Assembly: GCF_004114915.1 (NCBI RefSeq)
Contig: NZ_CP022219.1
Coordinates: 526,501-590,500, forward strand
Length of the DNA stretch: 64,000 nt
Origin: Bradyrhizobium guangxiense
GTDB lineage: Bacteria; Pseudomonadota; Alphaproteobacteria; Rhizobiales; Xanthobacteraceae
Direction: 5' to 3'
Part shown: positions 50,701 through 59,234 of the stretch, piece by piece
Layout of the letters: each line of letters opens with the position of its first letter
Position numbering within the stretch: position 1 is the stretch's first letter
Translations under genes and position numbers: made by a program
Notes under the pieces: generated by a model
Database searches by the model: none
What the model saw: the letters and a program-made list of their open reading frames with translations, nothing else
Told to the model about the DNA's origin: nothing

Positions 50701-51974
50701 TGCTGTTCATCGACCTCGACCGCTTCAAGGTCATTAACGATTCGCTGGGGCACGAGGCCGGCGACCTGCTTCTGCTCGAGGTGGCGAACCGTTTGCGCAG
50801 GGCGCTGCGGGCAAGCGACGTGGTGGCGCGGCTCGGCGGCGACGAGTTCGTGGTGATCCTCGACCAGTGCGGCGAGATCGACGACGTTCAGCGCATCGCG
50901 ACCGAGCTCTTGACCGCGCTCGCCCAACCCATGGAACTGGCCGGGCACGAGTGCCACACCACGGCTTCGATCGGCATCGCGATGTATCCGGCCAACGGCT
51001 CCGACGCACAGACGTTGACCAAGAACGCCGACATGGCGATGTATCTCGCCAAGGAGGACGGCAAGAACGGCTATCGCTTCTTCTCCAAGGAAGTGAAGAC
51101 GCAGTCGATCGAACGGCTGTCGCTGGAGAGCGCGCTGCGCCGGGCGCTGGAGCGCGAGCAGTTTTCACTGAACTACCAGCCCAAGGTGGAGATGGAGACC
51201 GGCCAGATCACCGGCGTGGAGGCGCTGCTGCGCTGGACCCATCCCGAGCTCGGCAACGTCTCCCCGGCGCAATTCATTCCGCTCGCGGAGGAAACCGGGC
51301 TGATCGTGCCGATCGGCCGCTGGGTGCTCAACGAAGCCTGCGCGCAGGCGATGGCCTGGCAGCGCCGCGGCCTGCTGCCGCTGTCGATGGCGGTCAATCT
51401 GTCGCCGCGGCAGTTCGCCGACGAGCAGCTGTTGCAGGACGTCGACGAAGCGCTCGCGGCCAGCGGCATGTCGCCGGTGCTGCTCCAGCTCGAAGTCACC
51501 GAGAGCATGATGATGCGCAATGTCGGTCGCGCGCTCAAGGTGCTCGACGCCATCCAGAGCCGCGGCATTCGCCTCGCCATCGACGATTTCGGCACCGGCT
51601 ATTCCTCGATGTCGCTGATGAAGCACTTTCCGATCGACACCATCAAGATCGACCGCTCCTTCGTGCGGGCCCTGCCACAGGATTCGGAAGACCAGGCGAT
51701 CGCGCAGGCGATCATCAGCATGGGCAAGGCGCTCGGCATGACCGTCGTCGCCGAGGGTGTCGAGAACGCCGAGCAGGAGGCGTTCCTGCGCGCCCATGGC
51801 TGCGACGAGATGCAGGGCTTCCTGATCTCAAAGCCCTTGCCGGCACGACAGATGGCGGACTTGCTGCGGCCGATGGCGCTGCCTATCGCCCCGCCACTCC
51901 AGCCGGAGCCGGACGTTGCCGTCAACGAAGCCACGGAGGCGGCAGCGTCACGGCTGAAACGCGCTGTCGTCTGA
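47793..51974 (+). CDS. c-di-GMP signalling protein with five tandem GAF domains, GGDEF and EAL
   Basis: A 1393-residue soluble protein. Five about 180-residue GAF units start with RxFxALSAxNEAI(L/I/M)xAK at residues of about 27, 208, 389, 571 and 754. Each contains a (N/S)DYL-like loop and a closing VSFAxxNFDR segment. The diguanylate cyclase domain (about 932-1095) has intact RLGGDEF and the inhibitory RxxD site (RASD, five residues before GGDEF). The phosphodiesterase domain (about 1105-1370) keeps EALLRW, VNLSPRQF, LEVTES, IDDFGTGYS and IKIDRSF, so both activities look possible. No membrane helix. It may start at 47793 (ATG) or GTG 47850. Ligands of the GAF domains are unknown. Upstream gap of 250 bp should hold its promoter. 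Confidence 0.9.
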   Translation: MAVHNATGRNRQKCPGAEIVPTTLARTFAALSAINEAILYAKSPDELYQKVCDAGFSSGDFLAVAVFLVEPDGRRLRFAAGSGDDIPRLRTILITTEAGTPEGSGVGGEAFRDQKLCISNDYLNDPRSLAWREGAAAAHIGAAAALPLLCNGKGVGVLLVTRREANSLNDQMVSLFERMSANISYALDNFAREAAQQTSERATRRLNRMFGALSATNEAILRAKTEQELYQLVCDASVHGGKSLATIVLLREPDSHWMKPVAATGQNLELVTQARYSVDPENPYGKGISGEVFRTQKAVVESDLASRTRGTPWEQANVNTGVAACVVAPLIKRGESVGVLLFFISRSWAKDEEIVALLLRMAENVSFAIANFDRESEKARIAAEEERLARMYAALSATNEAILRARSRTELFDLVCEATAKGAKFTSANIALVDREAELLRVVACYGPNANEVRNFKFSISEQVPEGRGLTGTAYRTRQPAVSNDVLADDRIAPWHASARRNGIVSSAALPLFSGNRVEGVFLFNSPELGTFTDEFVELLSKLQANVAFALEGFDRADEKALADKQRDRLSGMFEALSATNEAIIRAKTREELFEAACQAAVLGDVFASATIGLIDKDKELVRVVAVKGRLQERMAERTCNISAGHPEGQGIIGTSLRTRRPSVMNDYLNEPRSMYWRTKAGEDGTRAAASFPLLRAGQEPIGILLFLAPEENTFTPDLVELLGRLAENVSFALDNFDRAEEKARTEAQKERLTRMFAALSATNEAIMRAKSRAELFDLVCLAASNGAKFTSTTIALAKADSDQLEIVASAGPSADTTRNVRLSIDPERPEGRGMSGTAFRTRQPCISNDYLNDQRVSAFHAIVRGDGARSGAAFPLVVHDQAVGVMIYMSTEPATFTAEFVELLQRLADNVSFAMENFDRADAKNQADERIEYLASHDSLTDLPNRETFNGLLREAIDTAERHDHRFAVLFIDLDRFKVINDSLGHEAGDLLLLEVANRLRRALRASDVVARLGGDEFVVILDQCGEIDDVQRIATELLTALAQPMELAGHECHTTASIGIAMYPANGSDAQTLTKNADMAMYLAKEDGKNGYRFFSKEVKTQSIERLSLESALRRALEREQFSLNYQPKVEMETGQITGVEALLRWTHPELGNVSPAQFIPLAEETGLIVPIGRWVLNEACAQAMAWQRRGLLPLSMAVNLSPRQFADEQLLQDVDEALAASGMSPVLLQLEVTESMMMRNVGRALKVLDAIQSRGIRLAIDDFGTGYSSMSLMKHFPIDTIKIDRSFVRALPQDSEDQAIAQAIISMGKALGMTVVAEGVENAEQEAFLRAHGCDEMQGFLISKPLPARQMADLLRPMALPIAPPLQPEPDVAVNEATEAAASRLKRAVV

Positions 51975-52289
51975 CGGCTGCGGGTGCAGCTCGCGGACGT
52001 CGTGCTCGCCGCCCTCGGCCTTGCTCGGAAAATCCTGGGGCCCCGTCAGCGAGGTCTGTTCGACGAACAGCGCGAGAATCGTCCGCGCCCCCTCGGCAAA
52101 GCTCGTGCCTTCGTGCAAGCCGAGTTCGCGGCACCACGCGAAGTTCATCGCTTCCTGGTCGTCGACCACGGTCATCGCAGGCCCCCACCACCAGGCAGGC
52201 GCGGGCGAACGCTCATCCGTCGGCACGAGTTGCCAGCGGACGAACTCCTCCATCACGCGTTCGAACTCCAGGCGGGCAGCCTGATGCAT
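51948..52289 (-). CDS. Hypothetical protein, 113 residues
   Basis: An acidic soluble protein I do not recognise. It opens MHQAARLEFERVMEEFVRW, has a Trp-rich stretch (PAPAWWWGP) and a middle helix (EGTSFAEGARTILALFVEQTS). The 3' 27 bases overlap the end of the GGDEF/EAL gene in convergent orientation. The frame is consistent with coding, but there are no family motifs to prove it. Confidence 0.55.
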   Translation of the reverse strand: MHQAARLEFERVMEEFVRWQLVPTDERSPAPAWWWGPAMTVVDDQEAMNFAWCRELGLHEGTSFAEGARTILALFVEQTSLTGPQDFPSKAEGGEHDVRELHPQPSDDSAFQP

Positions 52290-52519
52290 TCGGTCGATAC
52301 TCCCTTGAATCCGCGCGTGATGACAGATCGCTACGCGGATTCGATTGTGGTCCTGACATCAGGAGAAATCGGCTCTCGCAGCCGGCAGAGCCAGGCATCG
52401 CGACCTCGTCGTCGGCGATGCCGCAAAATGCGGCCGTCGGCGATAGGCCGGCAGCGGCAACGAGCACGCATTCTAGCCGTTTGGACGCACGGCGGGCAAG
52501 GTACGGATGTTACGGTTGC

Positions 52520-53512
52520 CTAACGCGACCTGAACGGATGCGCCGTCTGGTGCCAGGCCCAGGCGGTTCGGATGATTGTGGCGAGGTCGGAGTGACCCGG
52601 CACGAAGTTCAGTACCTTTCGCGCGGCTGAGGGGTCGGCGACCAGATATGTCGGATCGCCGGCGCGGCGCGGCTTGACGGTGTGCGGCACCTCGCGCCCG
52701 GTCTCCTGCTTGATCGCGTTGAGGATCTCGCGCACGGAAAAGCCGGAACCGGTGCCGAGATTGAAGCTGCCGCCGGCATGTCCGCCTTCCAGAAGCTTCA
52801 ATGCCGCGACATGCGCCGCCGCGAGGTCGGTGACGTGAATGTAGTCGCGGATCGCGGTTCCGTCCGGCGTGTCGTAGTCGTCGCCGAACACCGCGAAGTC
52901 GACGTGGCCCTGCAGCGCCATCATGGCGCGGGGAATGAGATGGGTTTCGTTGTCGCGCAGCTCGCCGATGCCGCCGGCCGGATCGGCGCCGCTGGCGTTG
53001 AAATAGCGCAGGCAGAACGCGCCGAAGCCATAGGCCGAGCGGAAGTCAGCGAGCATCCGCTCGATCATCCATTTCGATGCGCCGTAGGGGTTGATCGGCA
53101 CGCAGGGAAAGTCTTCCGGCAGTTCCCTGGAATCGGCATTGCCGTAGACGGCGCCGGTCGAGGAGAACACGATGCGGTGACAATTCGCGTTACGCATCGC
53201 CTGCAACAGCGACAGCGTACCCTGCACATTGTTGACATAGTATTTCTGCGGATCGGCCATGGACTCGCCGACCAGGCTCGCCGCCGCGAAATGCATCACC
53301 GCCGTGATGTTGTGGTCGGCGAAGGCGCGTGCCAGCGCCGCGCCGTCGAGCAGATCGCCTGTCACCAGAGGACCCGCGACGAAGCTGCGATGGCCTGTCG
53401 AGAGATTGTCGTAAACGACGGGCTCGTAGCCGGCGGCGGTCAATGCGCGGCAGGCATGCGAGCCAATATAGCCCGCGCCCCCGGTGACGAGGACGGTCGG
53501 TCGGTCTGTCAT
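52520..53512 (-). CDS. galE: UDP-glucose 4-epimerase
   Basis: A 330-residue extended SDR. NAD-binding TGGAGYIGSH (about 10-19), the Ser of the triad in FSSTGAVYG and the catalytic YGASK (Tyr-Lys) are intact. It converts UDP-glucose to UDP-galactose (and perhaps the GlcNAc pair), supplying sugar donors for the polysaccharide encoded next to it. It ends a run with the WecG-like and chain-length genes on the same strand, 19 bp after the WecG-like stop. Confidence 0.92.
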   Translation of the reverse strand: MTDRPTVLVTGGAGYIGSHACRALTAAGYEPVVYDNLSTGHRSFVAGPLVTGDLLDGAALARAFADHNITAVMHFAAASLVGESMADPQKYYVNNVQGTLSLLQAMRNANCHRIVFSSTGAVYGNADSRELPEDFPCVPINPYGASKWMIERMLADFRSAYGFGAFCLRYFNASGADPAGGIGELRDNETHLIPRAMMALQGHVDFAVFGDDYDTPDGTAIRDYIHVTDLAAAHVAALKLLEGGHAGGSFNLGTGSGFSVREILNAIKQETGREVPHTVKPRRAGDPTYLVADPSAARKVLNFVPGHSDLATIIRTAWAWHQTAHPFRSR

Positions 53513-53531
53513 GTCGTCTTCTGCTCTTCTC

Positions 53532-54335
53532 TTAGCGGAGGGTTCGTCTGCGGCTGAAGAGAAGATAGAGCGCGCGGGGGTTGGTGGTCAAATAGCGCCA
53601 GAACAGGCGGCGCGGCTCGAGCAAGGTGCGCCAGACCCATTCCAGCCCGACCTGCTGCATCCATCGCGGCGCGCGGGAACGGCTTCCAGACAAAAAGTTG
53701 AACAACCCACCGGATGTCTTGATAACGCCAACATTGGTGAGATGTGGCGTGAATTCCTTCACGAATGCCTGCTCGTTGGGCACGCCAAGCGCGATCCACA
53801 GATAGTCCGGCGCAAGCGCGTTGATCTCCTCGACCTTTGCGCGTAGCGCCTCACCTCGCAGATAGCCGTGGCTGTGCCCGACAATCTTGAGGTTCGGATA
53901 CATCTTCTGGACGTTCTCGACGGCCGCGAGGTTCTCGGCTTCGCTGGCGCCGAACATGTAGAAGGTGCGGCCGATCGCTTCGGCCTTGCGCGCGACGACG
54001 TGGAACAAGTCCGTGGTTGCGACGCGCTCGGGCAACGGAAACCAGGATTGCAGCTTCGAGGCAGCCACCAGCGGTTGGCCGTCGGCATTGATCAGATCGG
54101 CGGCGCGGAACAGGCGCTCGGTCTGCGGCTCGGTCGAGCAGCGCGCCAGCACCTCGCCATTGGCCGAGGTCAGGAACAGCGGACGGCCGATGCGATTGTC
54201 GGGATCGGTCGCCTCGATCATGAAATCGGCGGTGGCTTCCAGGTCGAGCGCGGCCATGCGCAGCCCGCCAAGGGTGATCCGCGGCACGTCGGCAGTTGCC
54301 GCCCGTCCGTCGAGGTTGACGCGGCGTTCAAGCAT
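53532..54335 (-). CDS. WecG/TagA/CpsF-family glycosyltransferase
   Basis: A 267-residue GT26 enzyme. Conserved strings are the opening ITLGGLRMAALDLEATADFM, FLTSANGEVLARC, INADGQPLV (the active-site Asp), YMFGASE, VGHSHGYL and LWIALGVPNEQAFV. WecG-type enzymes add N-acetylmannosaminuronate or other sugars to a polyprenyl-linked acceptor on the inner membrane. ATG at 54335 overlaps the end of the chain-length gene by 8 bp, implying coupling. It belongs to the surface polysaccharide operon. Confidence 0.88.
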   Translation of the reverse strand: MLERRVNLDGRAATADVPRITLGGLRMAALDLEATADFMIEATDPDNRIGRPLFLTSANGEVLARCSTEPQTERLFRAADLINADGQPLVAASKLQSWFPLPERVATTDLFHVVARKAEAIGRTFYMFGASEAENLAAVENVQKMYPNLKIVGHSHGYLRGEALRAKVEEINALAPDYLWIALGVPNEQAFVKEFTPHLTNVGVIKTSGGLFNFLSGSRSRAPRWMQQVGLEWVWRTLLEPRRLFWRYLTTNPRALYLLFSRRRTLR

Positions 54336-56703
54336 ATTGTCTGCCTCGCTGGCGCGCTTCGGCTGCAGGGGTGAGCTCGTCAAGCACGACGCCGACGAGC
54401 TTGCTCTCGGCGCGGCCGAGCGCGGTCAGGATCTCTTCCAGGCTGTCATTGATGTCGAGGCTGGTCGGCAGCACTGCCACCAGCGCGTCGGTGTCATCGA
54501 GCAGCTTGCGGCTGCCGGCTGCGAGCGGCATCGCGGGGCCGTCGAGGATTACGAGGTCATAGCCACCCGCCGCGCGCGCCTGTGCAATCGCCTTGCGGAT
54601 CGCGTCGGCAGCCTTGCCGGCATCGCTCTCGCCGGCCGGCAGCACCGAAATGCCGTTGACCGTCTTGATCTCGCGTGCGGCCCTGCTGCCGACCGAGAGC
54701 CAGCCGAGTCGGCTCGGCTCGCTCTTGCCGGGGCGGCTGAGCTTGTTCGAGAGCGCGTGGGCCTGATGGTCGGCGTCGATCATCAGCACGCGGGCGCCGT
54801 CGCGCGCGGCCGCGAGCGCGAAGTTCAGCGCGCTCACGCTGCGTCCGATGGTCTCGCCGGCGCCGACGAGCGCAATGACGGGCATAGCCCTGTCGCTGGC
54901 GCGCCGCGCCACGGCAGCGCGCATGTCGCGGCAGGTGTTGAGCAGCTTCGTCAGGGGAAAGCCGGGTCGCAGCGTCGGCCAGCCCAGCCGCGTCAGGTCG
55001 ATGCCGCCGCCGGTGGCGAGAATGGCGCCAAGCGTATGGATGACGTCGGCCTCCTGCAGGCGCGCGATCAGCGGCTTTTCGACCAGGGGCTTTTCGACCA
55101 TCGCAGGCTGCAGCGATGGCGCGGCAAGTTCGGGCAGGGCCTGCGCCGCTTCCGGCGCCAGCGAGACCTGCTGAGGCTGCGCAGCCTCCGGGGACGCCAC
55201 GACCTCGGTAGCGCGCGTTCGCCCCGGCGGAGGCTTGCGCTCCCGGCGCGCCGGCGCGGGCAGCGGCGCGGTTGTGCCGGCGAACAGGAGTTCGGCCGCG
55301 ACGAACCAGCTCGCGGCCGCGAGCGCGCCGAAGATGAAGCCGATCATGGCGAACAGACTCATGGCGGGCGGGAACGAGCGCCGCTGCGGCACGGTCGCCT
55401 CGCCGATGACGCGGGCGGCCGAGGTGTTCAGGCTCTCCTGCTCCTCGGTCTCGCGCGAGCGCTTGAGGAAGGATTGGTAGACATCGCGGCTGGCGTCGGC
55501 TTCGCGCTCGAGCTCGCGCAGGCGCACGGCGGCCTGGCTGAGCTGGACGCTCTGCCGCTTCTGCGCCTCCAGCGCCCGGTTCAGTGAGGCTTCGAAGTCG
55601 CGGGCGCGTGTCAGATCGTTCTTGGCGGACTGCGCGAAGCGGTCGATCTCTTCATTGATGGTGCGCTTGAGGTCCTCGACCTGCTTCTCGGTCTGGCGCA
55701 GCGCCGGATGGCGCGGGCCGAGCTCACCGGCCTGCTCCGCATATTTCTTGCGCGCATCGGCATATTGCGCGCGCAAATTCGCGATCGTCGGCGATTGTAG
55801 CGCTTCCGGTATTGCGCCGGCATCCGCCGCGGTCCGGCGGCTGGCCTCGATCTGGTCGAGCCGCGCCTGGGCATCCATGGTCGCGGCACGGGCCGCGGAA
55901 AGCCGCTGGTTGCTGGCGGAGAGCTGCTGGTCGCTGATCAGCGCATCCTGGGTGCCGACGAAATTGTTCTGGGCCTTGTAGGTGGCGAGCGCGGTTTCGG
56001 CGTTGCGCAGCCGCTCGCGCAGCTCCTTCAGGCGGCTGGAGAGGTCGTTGGTGGCGCGTCGTGCGGCCGAGGCTTGCGAGTTGCGGGATTCGGCGAGGTA
56101 GACGCTGGTCAGCGTGTTGGCCAGCATCGCCGCTTTCGCCGGATCGGTCGACCAGACCTCGATGTCGACGATGAAGCTCTTCTCGGTCTTGCGGATGGTG
56201 ATGTGCCGGTTTAGCGCATCGAGCGCCGCAAGCTGCACTTCCCTGTTCGCCGCGGCTGTAGGCGCGGGAGGCTGAAGGCCGATCAGGCCGAGCAGCGACG
56301 ACGCCAGGCTCCTGCCGTCGGCGCCGCCGCCGAATTCCGGATCCTTGTCGAGACCGGCCTGCTGGATCACCTGCAGCAGCACGCTGTTGGAGGTGATCAG
56401 GCGCGCCTGGCTCTCCACCACCATGGACATGCCCGAGACGTCCTGCGCGCGCGGCGTCAGCTCGCGGTCGACGAGCTGAAGCTCGCGCGGATCGACATAG
56501 AGCTGGGCGGTGGCGGTGTAGCGAGGCGTCAGGCTTTTGCCGATGGTGACGGCAAGCGTGGCGCCGAGCAGGGCGGCCGCGGCAATCGCGATCTTGCGCC
56601 GCCAGAGCAGATTGGCGAGCTCCAGCACGTTGAAGTCGGCCGAAGAGCCCCGGTGCGGGGACGCGGTTTTCGCCCGATCTATCGGCTGGTCATAGTCAAG
56701 CAT
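54328..56703 (-). CDS. ExoP/Wzc-like polysaccharide chain-length protein with degenerate kinase domain
   Basis: A 791-residue protein. Wzz-type region: membrane helix 1 (about 35-53), periplasmic domain with coiled coil (about 190-390) and helix 2 (about 450-475). The C-terminal cytoplasmic domain resembles BY-kinases: Walker A' is VLMIDADHQAH and Walker B YDLVILDGPAM. The Walker A position, however, reads VGAGETIGRSVSALNFA, without the Lys-Ser/Thr needed for ATP binding, and there is no tyrosine-rich tail. ATP-dependent autophosphorylation is thus doubtful, although chain-length control may not need it. The pump name is by class. ATG at 56703 is the nearest start after an upstream region of about 290 bp that probably holds the operon promoter. 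Confidence 0.88.
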   Translation of the reverse strand: MLDYDQPIDRAKTASPHRGSSADFNVLELANLLWRRKIAIAAAALLGATLAVTIGKSLTPRYTATAQLYVDPRELQLVDRELTPRAQDVSGMSMVVESQARLITSNSVLLQVIQQAGLDKDPEFGGGADGRSLASSLLGLIGLQPPAPTAAANREVQLAALDALNRHITIRKTEKSFIVDIEVWSTDPAKAAMLANTLTSVYLAESRNSQASAARRATNDLSSRLKELRERLRNAETALATYKAQNNFVGTQDALISDQQLSASNQRLSAARAATMDAQARLDQIEASRRTAADAGAIPEALQSPTIANLRAQYADARKKYAEQAGELGPRHPALRQTEKQVEDLKRTINEEIDRFAQSAKNDLTRARDFEASLNRALEAQKRQSVQLSQAAVRLRELEREADASRDVYQSFLKRSRETEEQESLNTSAARVIGEATVPQRRSFPPAMSLFAMIGFIFGALAAASWFVAAELLFAGTTAPLPAPARRERKPPPGRTRATEVVASPEAAQPQQVSLAPEAAQALPELAAPSLQPAMVEKPLVEKPLIARLQEADVIHTLGAILATGGGIDLTRLGWPTLRPGFPLTKLLNTCRDMRAAVARRASDRAMPVIALVGAGETIGRSVSALNFALAAARDGARVLMIDADHQAHALSNKLSRPGKSEPSRLGWLSVGSRAAREIKTVNGISVLPAGESDAGKAADAIRKAIAQARAAGGYDLVILDGPAMPLAAGSRKLLDDTDALVAVLPTSLDINDSLEEILTALGRAESKLVGVVLDELTPAAEARQRGRQYA

Positions 56704-56994
56704 GATCCCCAGCTTCCATTCCAAATGCCGCAGGCTGAGGGGTTACTCTTCGCTCTACGCCATGCGCCCGGGATATAGGCGCCCAATCAACGCAACAGGG
56801 AAAATTAACCATACTCATTGAGGGACTATTCACCGAAATGGCAAACAAAGCGTTTAAGCGCGTGCCGCTCCGCCGTGCGTCCTCGTGACGCCTGACGTGC
56901 GGGGGTGCTGCGGAGATTAACGGTTCATTACCGCGCACGGCCCGGCCGCGAGATGCCGCCTGTTCCGCGATGCGACGCGCGCGCGCCATGATCG

Positions 56995-57795
56995 TCAGCT
57001 CTTGCGCAGGATGACGTGATAATCGCCGCGGCGGACGTCGATGCCGCGCGGAAGCACGGCGTTCAGCACGGCGGCGCCGGCGTCCACGAGAGCCGCGAAC
57101 AGCGGCTTGCGCCGACGCATCTCGGGATAGCGCGGACTCTCGACCTCACGGCGGTAGACCATCTCGAGGCCGTTGGCGGCCGCGAATGCTTCGAGCCGGG
57201 GTAGCGTCACCAGCGGGTGAAAGAAGGTCGGGAATGGCGGCTCGCCGGGCATGCCGGCGTCCTTGATGCCGCGGACGTGCCGGTAGAACCAGACGTGAAA
57301 CCAGTGCGGCGAATATTTGGTGACGACGCCGGACAGGGAGCGGGGATTGGGCGCGCCGATCAGGATCATTCCGCCGCGCTTGAGCGCATCGCGAAAGTTC
57401 AAGAGTGCGGCGTCGACATGGGGCAGGTGCTCGATCACGTTGTAGCAGATCACGAGATCGAAGGTCTCGCGCTCGAAGCAATAGGTCTGCACGTCGCCGA
57501 GAATGGCTTCGTCTGCGTACGTGTTGTTGCGGACCTGGTCCTCGTCGATGTCGACGACGGTGACCCTGCTGCGGTTGAGCAATTCCGGTGGCAGAACGCT
57601 GCACGAGCCGCCGCCGGCTTCATAGATGGCAAGCTGACCTTTCGGCAGTTCGCGGTGCAGCACATCGTGAACGGCGAGCAGGCTGTCGCGGGCTTCGCCG
57701 GGGACAAGATCATGCAGCGCCTGGACGGGTGCAACGGCCGCGGGGATCTGGATCGCCGTAGCTGTCGCGAGATTGATCGTGGCTGGCTTGTTCAT
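56995..57795 (-). CDS. Class I SAM-dependent methyltransferase
   Basis: A 266-residue Rossmann methyltransferase. Motif I is IYEAGGGSCSVL, the acidic residue after strand 2 is in TVVDIDEDQVRNN, and the post-II NVIEHLPHVDAAL and GMILIGAPNP segments follow. The class includes sugar, lipid and small-molecule methyltransferases. Its place inside a polysaccharide cluster suggests a sugar or lipid carrier O-methyltransferase. The C-terminal half is not specific. Confidence 0.8.
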   Translation of the reverse strand: MNKPATINLATATAIQIPAAVAPVQALHDLVPGEARDSLLAVHDVLHRELPKGQLAIYEAGGGSCSVLPPELLNRSRVTVVDIDEDQVRNNTYADEAILGDVQTYCFERETFDLVICYNVIEHLPHVDAALLNFRDALKRGGMILIGAPNPRSLSGVVTKYSPHWFHVWFYRHVRGIKDAGMPGEPPFPTFFHPLVTLPRLEAFAAANGLEMVYRREVESPRYPEMRRRKPLFAALVDAGAAVLNAVLPRGIDVRRGDYHVILRKS

Positions 57796-58190
57796 TTTGT
57801 TTGACCGCGCTTGTTCTATTCAAATTTACAGGAAAAATCCTGCGTGCCCGAAGAGCAAATCTGATGCCGCGGCGCCTCACCGGTTGCAGTGCTTACGGTC
57901 CGGTTAATCCGCATAAGCGTTAACTACGGCATTGTTCATGTTGAGCCATCGTCGGCGCATGGACTGCGAATTGCAGTATCACGCGGGCATGAATTCGCGC
58001 GAGAAACAGGCGAAGGCGGTTAAGCGCAGGGCGTTGTCTCGGAATGGCCGGAAGATCGGAGCATGGCGCCGGCGCGCCGTCCCAGTAGAGCTGTTCATTT
58101 TGGGACGCATCTGTCCCGCGGCGATGTGCCGTCGTGGGATGCGTGATTGAAGCAGGGCTTTTTCAACCTATCTCGGACATCTAGAACGTC
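57796..58190. other. Divergent intergenic region
   Basis: 395 bp between the methyltransferase and glycosyltransferase starts. It is AT-richer than the surrounding genes in its first part (around 57800-57860) as expected for promoters. A 72-residue open frame at 57932-58150 has no recognisable motif and I do not call it. No RNA gene is seen. Confidence 0.5.
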
Positions 58191-59219
58191 ATGACATTGA
58201 TCCCGACAGATCTGTTCGCCACGCGGATATCGGATGCCGTGCGCGATCCCAACCGGGAGATCGTGGCGAGCTCCCGCGTCATCGACCTGTCGGTCGGCAT
58301 TGTCGTCTGCATTCCCTGCTTCCGCCGTCCGCATCACCTGCGGCTGACCCTGGACTCGCTGGCGAGCCAGCGTACCCCGCGCTCCTTTGCCGTCGTCATG
58401 GTCGAGAACGACGCTGCGCGGCGCGAAAGCGCACCGGTCGCCGCGGAGTTCCTGGCTGCCGGCAGGCTGCAGGGTGTCTGTCTCGTCGAGAAGCGACAGG
58501 GCAATTGCCAGGCAATCAACGCTGCGTTCGAAACGGCGCAGGCGCTGTTTCCCGCCGCGACCCGCTTCCTGATGATCGACGACGACGAGATCGCCTCGCC
58601 CGACTGGCTCGAGCTGATGGTCCGCACCGCGGAGGCGACCGGCGCCGACGTGGTCGGCGGGCCGGTGCTGCCGGTGTTCGACGACGACAGCAAGCCCTGG
58701 CTTTCGCGTCATCCGGCCTTCTGTCCCACATACGACTACACCGGCGCAGTGCCGCTGATCTATGGCTGCGGCAATTGCCTGATTACGCGGTCCGTTTTCG
58801 AGCGGTTCGATCGTCCGGCGTTCGACCTGCGGTTCAACTTTCTCGGCGGCGGCGATTGCGACTTCTTCGTGCGGTGCCGTGACGCCGGCATGATATTCCA
58901 CTGGACCGCGGAGGCCGTCATCACCGAGACGGTGCCGGAGAGCCGCACCAGCCTCGGCTGGATCGCAAGGCGCGGCTTTCGTATCGGCGCGATCAATTAT
59001 CGTGTGCAGTACAAGGCCGCCCAGAGTATGGCGGCGCGAGCGCGGGTGTTCGCGCAGATGCGGGGGCGCCTGCCGCTGTCGCTGGTGCGCTCCGCAGGTC
59101 TGTTGACCTCGTCGAAAGCCGTCGTCGCGATGCACCCAATGATGGTCGCGTTCGGTGCTGCGCTGGCTGCGTTCGGTGTCGAGCCGAAGCCTTATGAGGC
59201 TTCGCAGATCGTGTCCTGA
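58191..59219 (+). CDS. Family 2 glycosyltransferase
   Basis: A 342-residue GT-A enzyme. It has the nucleotide-binding start VGIVVCIPCFRRPHHLRLTLDSL, the DxD-type metal site MIDDDEIASPDWLEL and acceptor region VPLIYGCGNCLITRSVFE, with NFLGGGDCDFFVRC. The sugar donor cannot be told. It converges on the next GT2 gene with 15 bp between the stops. Confidence 0.88.
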   Translation: MTLIPTDLFATRISDAVRDPNREIVASSRVIDLSVGIVVCIPCFRRPHHLRLTLDSLASQRTPRSFAVVMVENDAARRESAPVAAEFLAAGRLQGVCLVEKRQGNCQAINAAFETAQALFPAATRFLMIDDDEIASPDWLELMVRTAEATGADVVGGPVLPVFDDDSKPWLSRHPAFCPTYDYTGAVPLIYGCGNCLITRSVFERFDRPAFDLRFNFLGGGDCDFFVRCRDAGMIFHWTAEAVITETVPESRTSLGWIARRGFRIGAINYRVQYKAAQSMAARARVFAQMRGRLPLSLVRSAGLLTSSKAVVAMHPMMVAFGAALAAFGVEPKPYEASQIVS

Positions 59220-59234
59220 CGCCGGAGCCGCCGG

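Noticed and set aside
47460..50957. Open frame of about 1165 codons antisense to the five-GAF protein
   Set aside because: It repeats in step with the GAF units on the other strand, so it is a shadow of the repeats and not a gene.
57932..58150. 72-codon frame in the divergent spacer before the glycosyltransferase
   Set aside because: Arg-rich, no motif and no ribosome binding site; kept as intergenic.
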